Source: Bradyrhizobium sp. (GTDB lineage: Bacteria; Pseudomonadota; Alphaproteobacteria; Rhizobiales; Xanthobacteraceae). Taken from it: a stretch of 48,472 nucleotides of DNA. Location: contig NZ_JADGRI010000005.1 of the NCBI RefSeq assembly GCF_017881085.1, positions 1 through 48,472 on the forward strand. The letters are read 5' to 3'. The notes under the pieces are model-generated. The model had not been told where the DNA came from and searched no databases. It saw only the letters and a list, made by a program, of their open reading frames with translations. This document shows, in pieces, positions 1-10,262 of the stretch. Positions within the stretch are counted from its first letter, which is position 1; the number at the start of each line of letters is the position of its first letter. The translations under genes and the position numbers were made by a program.

Positions 1-1
1 C

Positions 2-1213
2 TGCGGCGCCGATCCCGAAGGCGTCGTCAAGGCGGTCGACATGCTGCTCGGCGCCGAGCGGCCGGTGATGCTGGTCGGCCAGGGCGTGCGCTATGGCGGT
101 GCCGCCGAAGAACTCCTGAAGCTCGCCGAACGCCTGCAGATTCCGGTGGCGGCGTCGGCCTCGGGCCTCGGCGCGATCGACTGCAATCATCCGCTCGCGC
201 TTGGCCTCGTCGCGCGCGCCGGCCATTATCAGGCCAACCACGCCACGCGTCAGGCCGACGTGCTGCTGGCGCTCGGCGTGCGCTTCGACGACCGCACTTC
301 GAGTTCGTGGATCCCCGGTTATTCCTTCACCATTCCGCCAACCCGCCTCATTCACGTCGACATCGATCCCGAAGAGATCGGCCGCAACTATCCTGTCGCG
401 CTCGGCCTGATGGCCGATGTCCGCACCTTCCTGCGGCAGATCCACGCCGAACTCGACCGCCGCGCCGACCTGACCAAACGCGCCGATGCGCGCAGGAAAT
501 GGCTGGCGCAGATCGACACCTATCGCAAGGAATGGGACAAGTTCGTCGCCCCCGGTTTTTCCGACGACACCACGCCGATCAATCCGCAGCGCGCAGCACT
601 CGAGATCGACAAGGCGCTGCCGGAGAATGCGATCCTGGTCAGCGATATCGGCGTGCATCACAATTGGCTGCTGAGCTTCTGCAAGCCGAAGCGGCCGGAC
701 TCGCTGATCGGCTCGATGGGGTTTGGGCCGATGGGTTTTGGCGTCGCCGGCGTGATGGGCGCGAAATTCGCCGCGCCCGACCGGCCCTGCGTGTCGGTAT
801 GCGGCGACGGCGCGTTCTTCATGCACGCCAACGTGCTGGGAACGGCGGTCGAGTATAATCTGCCTGTCGTCTGGGTGGTCTGGAACAACTACGCCTATGC
901 CTCGATCCGTGGCCTGCAGCGCGGCTATCTCGGCGGCCGCGAACTCGCCACCGACTTCCACGATCCCGTCAGCGGCCAGCGCTACAATCCGGATTTCGCC
1001 GCGATGGCGCGTTCCTGCGGCGTCGAAGGCGTGCGCGTCGACCGCGCCGGCGATCTCGGCGAAGCCATTCGCAAGGGCATTGCCGCCAACAAGCCCTATC
1101 TGATTGACGTCGATATCGCCGCCGACATCAATCCCTCCGGCGCCGGCGTCTGGGAGCTTCCGGGGCTCGGGCGAAGCAAGCCGGGCATTGGAACGCAATT
1201 CGAGCCGACCTGA
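2..1213 (+). CDS. Thiamine-pyrophosphate-requiring enzyme (acetolactate synthase large-subunit-like), 5' truncated by window edge
   Basis: The frame is open upstream of the listed ATG at 41 (CGADPEGVVKAVDMLLGAERP...). GDGAFFMHANVLGTAVEYNLPVVWVVWNN is a TPP-binding GDG...NN motif. Confidence 0.85.
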   Translation, partial: CGADPEGVVKAVDMLLGAERPVMLVGQGVRYGGAAEELLKLAERLQIPVAASASGLGAIDCNHPLALGLVARAGHYQANHATRQADVLLALGVRFDDRTSSSWIPGYSFTIPPTRLIHVDIDPEEIGRNYPVALGLMADVRTFLRQIHAELDRRADLTKRADARRKWLAQIDTYRKEWDKFVAPGFSDDTTPINPQRAALEIDKALPENAILVSDIGVHHNWLLSFCKPKRPDSLIGSMGFGPMGFGVAGVMGAKFAAPDRPCVSVCGDGAFFMHANVLGTAVEYNLPVVWVVWNNYAYASIRGLQRGYLGGRELATDFHDPVSGQRYNPDFAAMARSCGVEGVRVDRAGDLGEAIRKGIAANKPYLIDVDIAADINPSGAGVWELPGLGRSKPGIGTQFEPT

Positions 1214-1270
1214 TCGTCGCAACAATCGAAGCGGAATTCTCGTCCGCAAAAAATCAAAGGGGGAAACGTC

Positions 1271-1975
1271 ATGATGCTCAAAGGCAAGAAGGTCGTTGTG
1301 GTCGGGGGTTCGTCCGGTATCGGTCTTTCGACCGCCGAACTGGCGACGCGGGAAGGCGCCGAGGTCATCATTGCCTCGCGCAATGCCGAACGCCTCAACG
1401 CCGCGGCGGGCCCGATCGGCTCCAGGGCGATTCCGGCCGACGTCACCAGCGACAAGAGCGTTGAAGATCTGTTCCGCGCCTGCGGCCCGGTCGATCATGT
1501 CGTGGTCACGGCTGCGCAACTCAAGACCGGTCCGTTCAAGACCGTGGCCATGGACGACGTGCGCTCGACGATGGAAGGCAAGCTCTGGGGCGCCTGGCGC
1601 GTCGCGCGCTTCGCCGATATTCGTCCCGGCGGATCTCTCACGCTGGTGTCCGGGTATCTGAGCATTCGGCCCCGGCCCAATTCCGCTGTTATCAGCGTGG
1701 CCAACGGCGCGCTGGAATCGCTCACCCGCGCCTTGGCGCTCGAACTGGCGCCGGTGCGCGTCAATTGCGTGTCGCCGGGGATTATCGACACGCCGATCCG
1801 CGCGGCGATGCCGGAAGCGGCGCGCCGCGATATGCTGGCCAAGACGGCGGCGAGCCTGCCGGTGGGGCGCGTCGGCGTCGGCGAAGACATCGCAAGGCAG
1901 ATCCTCGCCTTCATGACCATCGGCTTTGCGACGGGTTCGATCGTCTATCTCGATGGCGGCGGGCTGGTCACCTGA
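1271..1975 (+). CDS. SDR family NAD(P)-dependent oxidoreductase
   Basis: N-terminal VVVVGGSSGIGLSTAEL Rossmann motif; C-terminal GSIVYLDGGGLVT typical of SDRs. Confidence 0.88.
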   Translation: MMLKGKKVVVVGGSSGIGLSTAELATREGAEVIIASRNAERLNAAAGPIGSRAIPADVTSDKSVEDLFRACGPVDHVVVTAAQLKTGPFKTVAMDDVRSTMEGKLWGAWRVARFADIRPGGSLTLVSGYLSIRPRPNSAVISVANGALESLTRALALELAPVRVNCVSPGIIDTPIRAAMPEAARRDMLAKTAASLPVGRVGVGEDIARQILAFMTIGFATGSIVYLDGGGLVT

Positions 1976-2005
1976 ACATAAGGCCTCAAGCCCGCGAACA
2001 CTCGA

Positions 2006-3409
2006 ATGCCGCAAAACCCCGCAAAGCTGGTTGTTGTCGGACACGGGGCGGCCGGGCTCGCCGCGGCGCTTTCGGCGGCCGAGCAGGCGCGCGGCCGCGG
2101 CGTTTCCGTCGACATCACCGTGCTTGAGAAATCGCGCGAAGATGAAGCCGGCGGCAATACGCGCTGGTCGCCATCGAACATGCGGCTCGATGCGCCCGAC
2201 CGGATCGATCCCGCTTTTGCCGATGACATGCTCAAGATTTGCGGCGGGCGCGGCGATATCAGCTATTTTCGTGCGCTGGCGGAACATGCGACCGCGACGA
2301 TCGGATGGCTGCAACGCCACGGCGTCGAATTCATCACGCCTCTCTACTATCTCAGCGCCGGGCCTGCGCGCATCCAGCCGGTCGGCGGCGGAGGCGCCAT
2401 CATTCAAAAGCTGCTCGCCGCGGCGAAGCAGGCAGGAGTGAAGGTTCGCTATGAATACGAGGCGCAGCGGCTGGTGATGGCGGAGGGGCGCATCGGCGGC
2501 ATCGAGGTTCACGCCGGCGTTGGCGCTGCGACAACGCTCGACGCCGATGCGGTCATTCTTGCCAGCGGCGGATTTCAGGGTAACCCTTCGATGATGCGCG
2601 CGCATTTCGGACCCGGTGGCGAGAGCATCAGGCTGATCTCGCCGGGAACGCGCTTCGACACCGGCGACGGCATCCGCATGGCGACCGAGCAGGGCGCCAA
2701 CATTTCCGGCGCGTGGGACGGCATGCATATCGAGCCGGTCGACCCGCGCAGCCAACATTCCGCGCCAGTCGTGCTGGTGTACCCTTACGGCATCGTCGTC
2801 GATCAGCACGGCCACCGCTTCTTCGACGAAGGCGGCGGCCTGATGCACGAGACCTGGGAGGCGCTTGCCCGCGACATCCACTTTGCACGGCCGAAGCGGT
2901 TGGCCTATGCGATCCTCGATTCCCGGCTGTTCGATATCGACGGCTACGCGCGCGCGATCCGGTCGGAGGTCCCACCTGTTAAGGCCGACTCGATCGAAGC
3001 GCTCGCGGCGCAGATCAGCGTACCGCCCGATAATTTGCGAAGCACGGTCGAGGCGTTCAACGCGGCTGCGACCGGCGACCCCGCGCGGTTCGATGCGGCC
3101 CGCTGCGACGGCCTGGCGGCTTCCAGCGAACTGAAGCCACCGAAATCGAACTGGGCGCGGGCCATTACAAAACCGCCGTTTCTCGCCTATCCCCTGGTCG
3201 GCGCCATCGCCTACACTTTCGGCGGTCTTGCGACCAGCACAAGAGCTGAAGTCATGGGCGAGCAGGGGCCGATATCGGGTCTCTACGCCGCCGGCGAAAC
3301 CACCGGGCATTTCTACGGCACCGCGCCGAACGCGGTTGCGGTGCTGCGGGCGCTGGTTTTCGGAAAAATCGCGGGAGAAGCGGCTGTAGAATTCCTGCAG
3401 CGGCGATAG
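2006..3409 (+). CDS. FAD-dependent oxidoreductase (FAD_binding_2, fumarate reductase/tricarballylate dehydrogenase-like)
   Basis: VVVGHGAAGLAAALSAAE dinucleotide-binding motif; C-terminal GLYAAGETTGHFYGTAPNAVAVLRALVFGKIAGE. Confidence 0.85.
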   Translation: MPQNPAKLVVVGHGAAGLAAALSAAEQARGRGVSVDITVLEKSREDEAGGNTRWSPSNMRLDAPDRIDPAFADDMLKICGGRGDISYFRALAEHATATIGWLQRHGVEFITPLYYLSAGPARIQPVGGGGAIIQKLLAAAKQAGVKVRYEYEAQRLVMAEGRIGGIEVHAGVGAATTLDADAVILASGGFQGNPSMMRAHFGPGGESIRLISPGTRFDTGDGIRMATEQGANISGAWDGMHIEPVDPRSQHSAPVVLVYPYGIVVDQHGHRFFDEGGGLMHETWEALARDIHFARPKRLAYAILDSRLFDIDGYARAIRSEVPPVKADSIEALAAQISVPPDNLRSTVEAFNAAATGDPARFDAARCDGLAASSELKPPKSNWARAITKPPFLAYPLVGAIAYTFGGLATSTRAEVMGEQGPISGLYAAGETTGHFYGTAPNAVAVLRALVFGKIAGEAAVEFLQRR

Positions 3410-3446
3410 CATCGCCTCCTGCGCGGATAAGAAGAGGAAAGACACC

Positions 3447-3830
3447 ATGACCGAACTGAACAACGGCGCCTTCATCCGCAACATCGCCGAAGTGCCCTGG
3501 CGCGAATTCCCCAACCATTTCGGCGGCGCGCTGTCGAAGCCGCTGGTGATGCCGGAGACCGCGGGCTCACACCATATCGATTACCGGATTTCGATGTACC
3601 AGCCGATGGCGCATGTCGCGCGCCACAAGCATCAGGTTCAGGAGCAGATCTACCACGTGCTCGAAGGCGAGGGGCTGATGGAGATCGCAGGCAAGAACCA
3701 TCTGGTGCGCAAGCACGATTTTATCTTCCTGCCACCCGGGGTCGAGCACGCGATTTCGAATTCAGGTCTGGTCGACCTGGTATTCCTGGTGATCACCTCG
3801 CCGGTCACCGACGACGCCAAGATCGTCTGA
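3447..3830 (+). CDS. Cupin domain protein
   Basis: HVARHKHQVQEQIYHVLEGEGLMEI...HDFIFLPPGVEHAISN cupin motifs. Confidence 0.85.
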   Translation: MTELNNGAFIRNIAEVPWREFPNHFGGALSKPLVMPETAGSHHIDYRISMYQPMAHVARHKHQVQEQIYHVLEGEGLMEIAGKNHLVRKHDFIFLPPGVEHAISNSGLVDLVFLVITSPVTDDAKIV

Positions 3831-3844
3831 TGATTCATCGGCCA

Positions 3845-3950
3845 CATGGTTCGAGACGCGCTTCGCGCTCCTCACCATGAGGGACTTCGGCCGTAGCAGA
3901 ATTGGACCTCATCCTGAGGAGCACGCGTTAGCGTGCGTCTCGAAGGATGA
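3845..3950. repeat. Dispersed palindromic repeat, type R1 (…gctcctcaccatgaggg…cctcatcctgaggagc…gtctcgaaggatga)
   Basis: Internal inverted segments; a diverged, interrupted relative lies at 13081-13374. Confidence 0.7.
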
Positions 3951-3990
3951 AGCCACCGCACTGGAAATTGCTTCAACCGAGCGGGCCTGA

Positions 3991-5691
3991 GTGAAAATGC
4001 CGGCTTCCGACGCTTACGATGTCGTCGTCATTGGCGCTGGCGCCGGTGGCATGACGGCGGCCGCCGTCGCCGCCGCGGAAGGCTTGAGCGTCCTTGTCAT
4101 TGAGAAGACGGACTTCGTCGGGGGAACGATGGCGTGGTCGGGCGGAATGGTCTGGATCCCCGTCAACACCTTGATGAAGCAGGCAGGCCTTGATGACAGC
4201 TTGCCCGCCGCCGCGAGCTATCTCGCCGGCACCGTTCCTGAAAGCGAAAACGCCGATTTGCGGCAAGTGTTTCTGGCGCGGGGGCCGGAGGCGGTCGAAT
4301 ATCTCGAAGCGAAGACCGAGGTCCGGCTGCAGCCGGTGAAAACCTATCCCGACTACTATCCGGAAAAGCCGGGATCGACGGCCGGCGGCCGCGTGCTCGA
4401 ACCCATCAGTTTTGACGGCGCCGCGTTGGGCGCGAATTTTGCGCGGCTGCGTCCGCCGCTGCCGGAATTCACATTGTTCGGCGGCATGATGGTCAACCGG
4501 CTCGATATACCGCATCTTCGCAAAGTGGGGCGCTCGTTGCGCTCGACCCTGCGCGCGCTGCGTCTGGTTTCGCAATATGCGCTGCAGCGGCTTCGCGCAC
4601 CCCGCGGTACCACGCTGCATCTGGGCAACGCGTTGGCCGCGCGGCTCTACGCGTCGCTGCTGAAGCGAAATGTCGATATCCTGTTCGGCACCGGTGTTGA
4701 GCAGCTCGTGATCGAAGGCGATGCCGTCCAGGGTGTGGCGATCAGGGATTCATCCGGCGCACGGGCGATCGCCGTGCGCAAAGGTGTCGTGCTGGCGACC
4801 GGCGGCTTCTCGCACGATGCGAGACTTCGGGAACAGTTCTTCCCCGCTGGAGCAGGTCCGGTTTCGGCCACGGCGCCCGCGGGGACCGGCGACGGCCTGC
4901 ATGTCGCACTCGCCGCCGGCGCCAGCCTCCATACGCGGGTGGCCAGTCCTGCCTATTGGGTGCCGGCATCGCTGTTCAAGCGCGCCGATGGCAGCCAGGG
5001 TGTTTTCCCGCATACCGTGACCGACCGCGCAAAACCCGGAATCATCGCGGTCAATGCGGCGGGCAGGCGCTTTGTCAATGAAGCCTTGTCCTATCACGAG
5101 TTCGTCCTGGCCATGCTGCGTGACGGCAACGACGCGGCGGACCGTTCGATTCATCTCGTCTGCGACCGGCGGTTTCTATGGCGCTATGGGCTTGGCCGGA
5201 TTCAGCCGTTCACTCTGAACGTGAGACGATACGCCCAGAGCGGCGAACTGATCGAGGCCGCCAGTGCCGACGCGCTCGCCGAAGCGATCCGCGTAGAAAA
5301 ATCGGCGCTGGCAAGAACGCTGGAGACATACAATGCATCCGCCCGGATCGGGATCGATCCCGAATTCGGGCGCGGCGGCTCCATCTATCAGCGTCACCTC
5401 GGCGACCCCAGTCATTCGCCTAATCCCTGCGTCGCGCCGATCGAGCAGCCGCCGTTTTACGCGTTGCGGATTTATCCGGCGGATCTGGGCACCGCGATCG
5501 GCCTCCAGACCGATGGCCACGCCCGCGTTCTGAGGAAGGACGGCAGCGTCATTTCCGGGCTCTATGCCTGCGGCAACGATATGGGCTCGATCATGAACGG
5601 AAATTATCCGGGCCCCGGCATCACGCTCGGGCCGGCGCTGACCTTCGGCTACATCGCCGGCCGGCATCTCGCGCAAGAAAGAGGTAAGTGA
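3991..5691 (+). CDS. FAD-dependent oxidoreductase (FAD_binding_2, 3-ketosteroid-delta1-dehydrogenase-like)
   Basis: DVVVIGAGAGGMTAAAVAAAEGLSVLVIEK; C-terminal GLYACGNDMGSIMNGNYPGPGITLGPALTFGYIAGRHLA. Start is GTG 3991 or ATG 3997. Confidence 0.85.
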   Translation: MKMPASDAYDVVVIGAGAGGMTAAAVAAAEGLSVLVIEKTDFVGGTMAWSGGMVWIPVNTLMKQAGLDDSLPAAASYLAGTVPESENADLRQVFLARGPEAVEYLEAKTEVRLQPVKTYPDYYPEKPGSTAGGRVLEPISFDGAALGANFARLRPPLPEFTLFGGMMVNRLDIPHLRKVGRSLRSTLRALRLVSQYALQRLRAPRGTTLHLGNALAARLYASLLKRNVDILFGTGVEQLVIEGDAVQGVAIRDSSGARAIAVRKGVVLATGGFSHDARLREQFFPAGAGPVSATAPAGTGDGLHVALAAGASLHTRVASPAYWVPASLFKRADGSQGVFPHTVTDRAKPGIIAVNAAGRRFVNEALSYHEFVLAMLRDGNDAADRSIHLVCDRRFLWRYGLGRIQPFTLNVRRYAQSGELIEAASADALAEAIRVEKSALARTLETYNASARIGIDPEFGRGGSIYQRHLGDPSHSPNPCVAPIEQPPFYALRIYPADLGTAIGLQTDGHARVLRKDGSVISGLYACGNDMGSIMNGNYPGPGITLGPALTFGYIAGRHLAQERGK

Positions 5692-5701
5692 GAGGACAAT
5701 C

Positions 5702-6529
5702 ATGACAAGCCCGGCCGCCGGCTTCGGCGTCAATACCTATTCCTATATTTTCGGCGGCAGCGCCGCCGATACCGTCGCGCGGCTCGCCGACCAGGGTTAT
5801 GGCGGTGTCGAGCTGATGTTCTTTCCCGGCCATCTCTGGCCGGCCGAGCTTGATGCCGCAAAACTCCGCGGCTTGCGCAATCTCTGCGAGCAGCGGCTGC
5901 GGCTGGTGGCCGTCAACATGCCCAATGTCGACATCAACGTCGCCGCCGCCGCCGAGGAGATGCGCGCCTATACGCTCGATCTCCTGATAAAATTCGTTCG
6001 CTGCGCCGGGGAGTTGGGAGCCGGCGGGATCATCATCGGCCCCGGCAAGCCCAATCCGCTGTTTCCAATGCCACGCGACCGCATGGTCTCCCATTTCTAT
6101 CGCGCGCTCGATGTGCTGGCGCCTCTGGCACGCGAGGTCGGCACAAGGCTGTTGATCGAGAATATGCCGTTCGCCTTCCTGCCGGACGCGGAGTCGTTGA
6201 TGAACGTGGTCGACTTCTATGGCGACGCCGGCATTCGCGTCATCTACGACGTGGCGAACGCGCACTTCATCGGCGAGGCCCCCACGGAGGGATTGCGGCG
6301 CGTCCGCGACCGGCTCTCTCTCGTGCATTTCTCCGATACGACAAGGCAGACCTACAAGCACGATCCTTTGGGCCACGGCGATGTTCCACTCGCCGGCATC
6401 GCGTCCGCGATGAAAGAGGCCGGATACAGCGAGCTGCCGATGCTGGAAATCATTTCGCGCAGCCCGGATGCCGACATCGCCGATAGCTGCGCCCGCATGC
6501 GCGAAGCGGGGTTTGGCGGCGAAGCGTGA
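5702..6529 (+). CDS. Sugar phosphate isomerase/epimerase family (xylose-isomerase-like TIM barrel)
   Basis: GFGVNTYSYIFGG...LLIENMPFAFLPDAESLMNVV...IRVIYDVANAHFIGE...VHFSDT. Confidence 0.8.
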   Translation: MTSPAAGFGVNTYSYIFGGSAADTVARLADQGYGGVELMFFPGHLWPAELDAAKLRGLRNLCEQRLRLVAVNMPNVDINVAAAAEEMRAYTLDLLIKFVRCAGELGAGGIIIGPGKPNPLFPMPRDRMVSHFYRALDVLAPLAREVGTRLLIENMPFAFLPDAESLMNVVDFYGDAGIRVIYDVANAHFIGEAPTEGLRRVRDRLSLVHFSDTTRQTYKHDPLGHGDVPLAGIASAMKEAGYSELPMLEIISRSPDADIADSCARMREAGFGGEA

Positions 6530-6546
6530 GCGGGTTTCGCGCGCGG

Positions 6547-7329
6547 TTACGCGCTGGTCCCCAGCCCCAGGCTCGCATAGATCCGCCGCGCATAGGCGCC
6601 GAATTCGTCCGTGGTCTTGATCGGCAGCGCGCGGGGAAACGGCAGCAGAATTGGGAAATATTCCGCCATCCGCGCGGGTCCCGCGGTGAGCACGGCGCAA
6701 TGCGAGGCGAGGAACACAGCTTCCTGGATGCTGTGGGTAACGAAGATGATGGTCTTGCCGCTTTCGCGCCAGATCCGCAGCATCTCCAGATTCATCTGCT
6801 CGCGGGTCAGCGCGTCCAGCGCGCCGAACGGCTCGTCCATCAGGATCAGTTTCGGGTCGTGGACGAAGGCGCGCGCGATCGCGGTGCGCTGCTGCATGCC
6901 GCCCGACAATTGCTGCGGATATTTGTCCTCGTAGCCGGAAAGCCCGACAAGGTTGAGCAGGTCGCGCGCACGCGACCGCGCCGCCTTCATCGGCAGGCCG
7001 ACGATTTCAGCCGGCAGCAAGACGTTGTCGAGAATGGTCCGCCATTTCAGCAGCAGCGCCTGCTGGAACACCATGCCGATGTCGCGCGCGGGGTCGAACG
7101 GCGTGTGGGCATTGCCGATCTGGATGGTGCCGCCGTCGGCGTCGTGGAGCCCCGCCAGAATCTTCAGCACGGTGGTCTTGCCGCAGCCGGAAGGCCCGAC
7201 CAGCGAGATCAGCTCACCTTCCCTGACGTCCATGGTGACATCGGAGACCGCGAGAAATTCCTGGCCGCCCGAACGATAGACCTTGCGCACATTGCGCAGG
7301 CGGATGAAGGGCTCCTGCGGCTCGCTCAT
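6547..7329 (-). CDS. ABC transporter ATP-binding protein (nitrate/sulfonate/taurine type)
   Basis: VGPSGCGKTT Walker A, LSGGMQQRTAIARAF signature, LILMDEPFGALD Walker B. The listed ORF extends to 7653, but the real start is probably the ATG at 7327-7329 (MSEPQEPFIRL), which overlaps the upstream stop (ATGA). Confidence 0.88.
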   Translation of the reverse strand: MSEPQEPFIRLRNVRKVYRSGGQEFLAVSDVTMDVREGELISLVGPSGCGKTTVLKILAGLHDADGGTIQIGNAHTPFDPARDIGMVFQQALLLKWRTILDNVLLPAEIVGLPMKAARSRARDLLNLVGLSGYEDKYPQQLSGGMQQRTAIARAFVHDPKLILMDEPFGALDALTREQMNLEMLRIWRESGKTIIFVTHSIQEAVFLASHCAVLTAGPARMAEYFPILLPFPRALPIKTTDEFGAYARRIYASLGLGTSA

Positions 7330-8381
7330 GCCAGCCATTTCTGCAGATTGTCGGTGACGAAATCGTCGTCGGAAAGATCCGCGTGCTCGTTGCAGACCCG
7401 GTCGATCTCGTGCATCTGGCCGGGGCTGAGGCCCTCCGCGGGATCGAGGCACCAGATTCCCTCCATCAGGCCTTGCCGGCGCAGGATCTCGTGGCAGCCG
7501 GCGATGCAGCCGCGGAAATTGTTGGCGACGTCGAAGAACGCGCTGTTGCAGTCGGTGACGCGGGCATCGAGCGCCAGGAGATCCGCCGGCACCGCCGCCT
7601 TGCCCCGCGCCGCCTTGCACATCTCGAACTGCTTGATCGCGCTCGCGGTCCATACCGACCAGTGGCCGAGCAGGCCGCCCTTGAAATAAGCGCGCGTGGT
7701 GACGCCCTTGTCGCGCAAATCGAACGGCAGCGTGAGGTCGAGCAGGATGTGGTCGTCGTTGCCGGTATAGAGCGCGATGCGATCGAGCCCGCCGGCGGCG
7801 GCGACGCCGCGCAGCACGTCGAGCGTGCGGTAGCGGTTGAACGGTGCGACCTTGATGGCGATGACGTTGTCAATCATCGCAAATCGCCGCCAGAACTCCG
7901 CGCTGAGGATGACGCCGCCGACCGCCGGCTGCAGATAAAACCCGACCAGCGGAATCTCGCGCGCCACCGCCTCGCAATGACTGATGATCTCGTGTTCGCT
8001 CGCGGATTTCATGGCGGCGAGGCTGAGCAGCCCGGCATGATAGCCGATGCCGCGCGCAACTTCCGCCTCGGCGACGGCTTGCCCGGTCGGGCCAGCGAGG
8101 CCTGCGACCAGCGCCAGCGGCCGCTTGGTCCAGCCCACCGCGGTCTCCGCGGCGAGCTCCAGCACCGGCCGGTACAGGCCGACATCGCGGATCGCGAACT
8201 GCGTGGTGTGGACGCCGACCGCAAGGCCGCCGGCGCCGGCGTCGATGTAATAGCGCGTCAGTGCGCGCTGATGTGTGGCATCGAGCGTGCGATCGGCGTT
8301 GAGCGCCAGCGGATGGGCGGGGATCACGGTCCCGTCGGCGATCAGGCGCCGCACCGCGGATTCGATTTTGCTATGATGCAT
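7326..8381 (-). CDS. Dihydrodipicolinate synthase/DapA-family aldolase-like protein
   Basis: Class I aldolase-like barrel; candidate Schiff-base Lys in NVIAIKVAPFNRY. Confidence 0.75.
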   Translation of the reverse strand: MHHSKIESAVRRLIADGTVIPAHPLALNADRTLDATHQRALTRYYIDAGAGGLAVGVHTTQFAIRDVGLYRPVLELAAETAVGWTKRPLALVAGLAGPTGQAVAEAEVARGIGYHAGLLSLAAMKSASEHEIISHCEAVAREIPLVGFYLQPAVGGVILSAEFWRRFAMIDNVIAIKVAPFNRYRTLDVLRGVAAAGGLDRIALYTGNDDHILLDLTLPFDLRDKGVTTRAYFKGGLLGHWSVWTASAIKQFEMCKAARGKAAVPADLLALDARVTDCNSAFFDVANNFRGCIAGCHEILRRQGLMEGIWCLDPAEGLSPGQMHEIDRVCNEHADLSDDDFVTDNLQKWLA

Positions 8382-8392
8382 GGCGATGATCC

Positions 8393-9226
8393 CTATCCAT
8401 ATTCCGGGCCGGCGACGGCGAAGGGCAGTTGCGCGGGCGGCGGGGCGGCGTCGCCGAAGCGCATGCGCTGAAACGGCCGCTCGATCTTCCAGCCAGAGCG
8501 TGTCAGGCCGTCGAGGAATGGGGCCTGCTCGAACACGACGTCGATCAGCAGCGGACCGTTCTCGGACCGCACGATTTCATTGACCAGAGTCAACGCCTGC
8601 TCCGGGCTGGTCGCAAGCAACGGGCCGATATGCCGCGCCTTGCGGCCGTCGCGGACGAGGGCAAGCGCATCGCCGTTCGACACCAGCCGGGAGCCGGAAC
8701 GTCCGCCGAGCTCCGTCAGCAGGTCAACGCGATCGAAACCCATCGCGAGACGGTCCCGGGCGGCAAGTGTCGCGGTATCGACGGACGACAGCGACGGCGG
8801 CGCTTCGGCCTTGGTCGACATCGCATGCTCGAGCCGCAACCGCCGCAACTGCAGCGTCGGCTTGAATCCCAGGGGACCATAGACCGAGGCGCCTGCCGGC
8901 GTGGCGTCGAGCCACGTCGTCAGCCCTTGTTTGGCCGCGGCGGCGAGACAGGCATCGACCGATCTCGTGGCGAGACCGCGCCGGCGCCAGCTTTCGGTCA
9001 CCAGCACCATGCTGATCCAGGCATTGCCGGACGAGTAGGGCAACAGCGCCGCGCTGGCGACGAGATGCCCGTCACTGTCGCGCACGCCGAACACAGCTCC
9101 CTTGGTCAGGAAGAAACGCCAGTCGGCCTCGTTCTGGTTCCAATGCGCTTCCGTCGAAAGCAGGAGTCCCGCGGCTGCGTCGTCCAAACCGAGCCGAACG
9201 ATCGGCGTCTCGTCAGTACCGGCCAT
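8393..9226 (-). CDS. GNAT family N-acetyltransferase with C-terminal acetyltransferase-like domain
   Basis: WISMVLVTESWRRRGLATRSVDACLAAA acetyl-CoA-binding motif. Confidence 0.82.
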   Translation of the reverse strand: MAGTDETPIVRLGLDDAAAGLLLSTEAHWNQNEADWRFFLTKGAVFGVRDSDGHLVASAALLPYSSGNAWISMVLVTESWRRRGLATRSVDACLAAAAKQGLTTWLDATPAGASVYGPLGFKPTLQLRRLRLEHAMSTKAEAPPSLSSVDTATLAARDRLAMGFDRVDLLTELGGRSGSRLVSNGDALALVRDGRKARHIGPLLATSPEQALTLVNEIVRSENGPLLIDVVFEQAPFLDGLTRSGWKIERPFQRMRFGDAAPPPAQLPFAVAGPEYG

Positions 9227-10250
9227 CGCGCACCTCGTATTTGGTGGGCTTTCCCAAGCTCGGCATCGCGCGCGCGACCCAGTCCGCGGTCCATTTTATC
9301 AATTGCTCGGTATCGACGATCGGCAGACCGAACAGTTTTACGGCCTGCGAGGTGTCGGTGAGCCAGGCGGTCGGCTCCTCCTTGCCGACGATGACAGGCG
9401 CACGGCCGAGCCGCGCGCCGAGTTTGGCGGCGAGATCGCGCACCGCCAAGATCTGGTGGCCGCTGACATTGATCGGCGAGGTCGGCGTGTCGCAATTCGC
9501 GAGGCAGCGCAGCGCCTGCGAAGACGCATCGCCCTGCCAGATGAAATTGACATGGCCGAGGCTGACGTCGATCGGCTTGCCGTTAAGGATCTTGCTCGCG
9601 ATGTCGTGCAGTACGCCGTAACGCATGTCGATCGCGTAGTTCAGCCGGAACAGCCGGCCGGGCGTCGAAAACCGGCGCGAGAAATATTCGAACATGCGCT
9701 CGCGGCCGACGCAGGATTGCGCATATTCGCCGGGCGGATTGGGCTGAACGCTCTCGTCCGCGCCCTTGCCGTCGATCGGAACGAACGGATAGACGCAGCC
9801 GGTCGAGAACGCCACGATACGGGAGTTCCGGAAGACCTGCGCGACCAGCGCAGGGACGTGCGCGTTCATCGCCCAGGTCAGCGACAGATCGCCCTCGGCG
9901 CCGAATTTGCGCCCGGCCATGAACACGATATTTTTCACCTTGGGCAGCGCCTTGATCGCGGTCTCATCGAGCAGGTCGCACGCGATCGTCTCGACGCCGC
10001 GGGCCTCCAGCCACGCCTTCGCGGCCGGTTCACTGAAGCGCGCGATGCCGATCACGCGGCGGCCGGGCAGGGCGGCTTTGGCGAGGCCCGCCAGTGTCGG
10101 TCCCATCTTGCCGGCGACCCCGAGGATCATGATGTCGCCGTCGACCTTGTTGAGATCGTCGATCAGCGCCTGGCTTGGGCGGCACAAAAGATCGTCGAGC
10201 GCTCCGATATCGGCGATCGTCTCCGGCAAGGTGTTGCGCGTCAGAAACAT
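9213..10250 (-). CDS. NAD-dependent epimerase/dehydratase family protein
   Basis: IMILGVAGKMGPTLAGLAKAALPGRRVIGIAR Rossmann start. Overlaps the downstream GNAT start. Confidence 0.8.
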   Translation of the reverse strand: MFLTRNTLPETIADIGALDDLLCRPSQALIDDLNKVDGDIMILGVAGKMGPTLAGLAKAALPGRRVIGIARFSEPAAKAWLEARGVETIACDLLDETAIKALPKVKNIVFMAGRKFGAEGDLSLTWAMNAHVPALVAQVFRNSRIVAFSTGCVYPFVPIDGKGADESVQPNPPGEYAQSCVGRERMFEYFSRRFSTPGRLFRLNYAIDMRYGVLHDIASKILNGKPIDVSLGHVNFIWQGDASSQALRCLANCDTPTSPINVSGHQILAVRDLAAKLGARLGRAPVIVGKEEPTAWLTDTSQAVKLFGLPIVDTEQLIKWTADWVARAMPSLGKPTKYEVRDGRY

Positions 10251-10262
10251 GGATCTTCCTTC

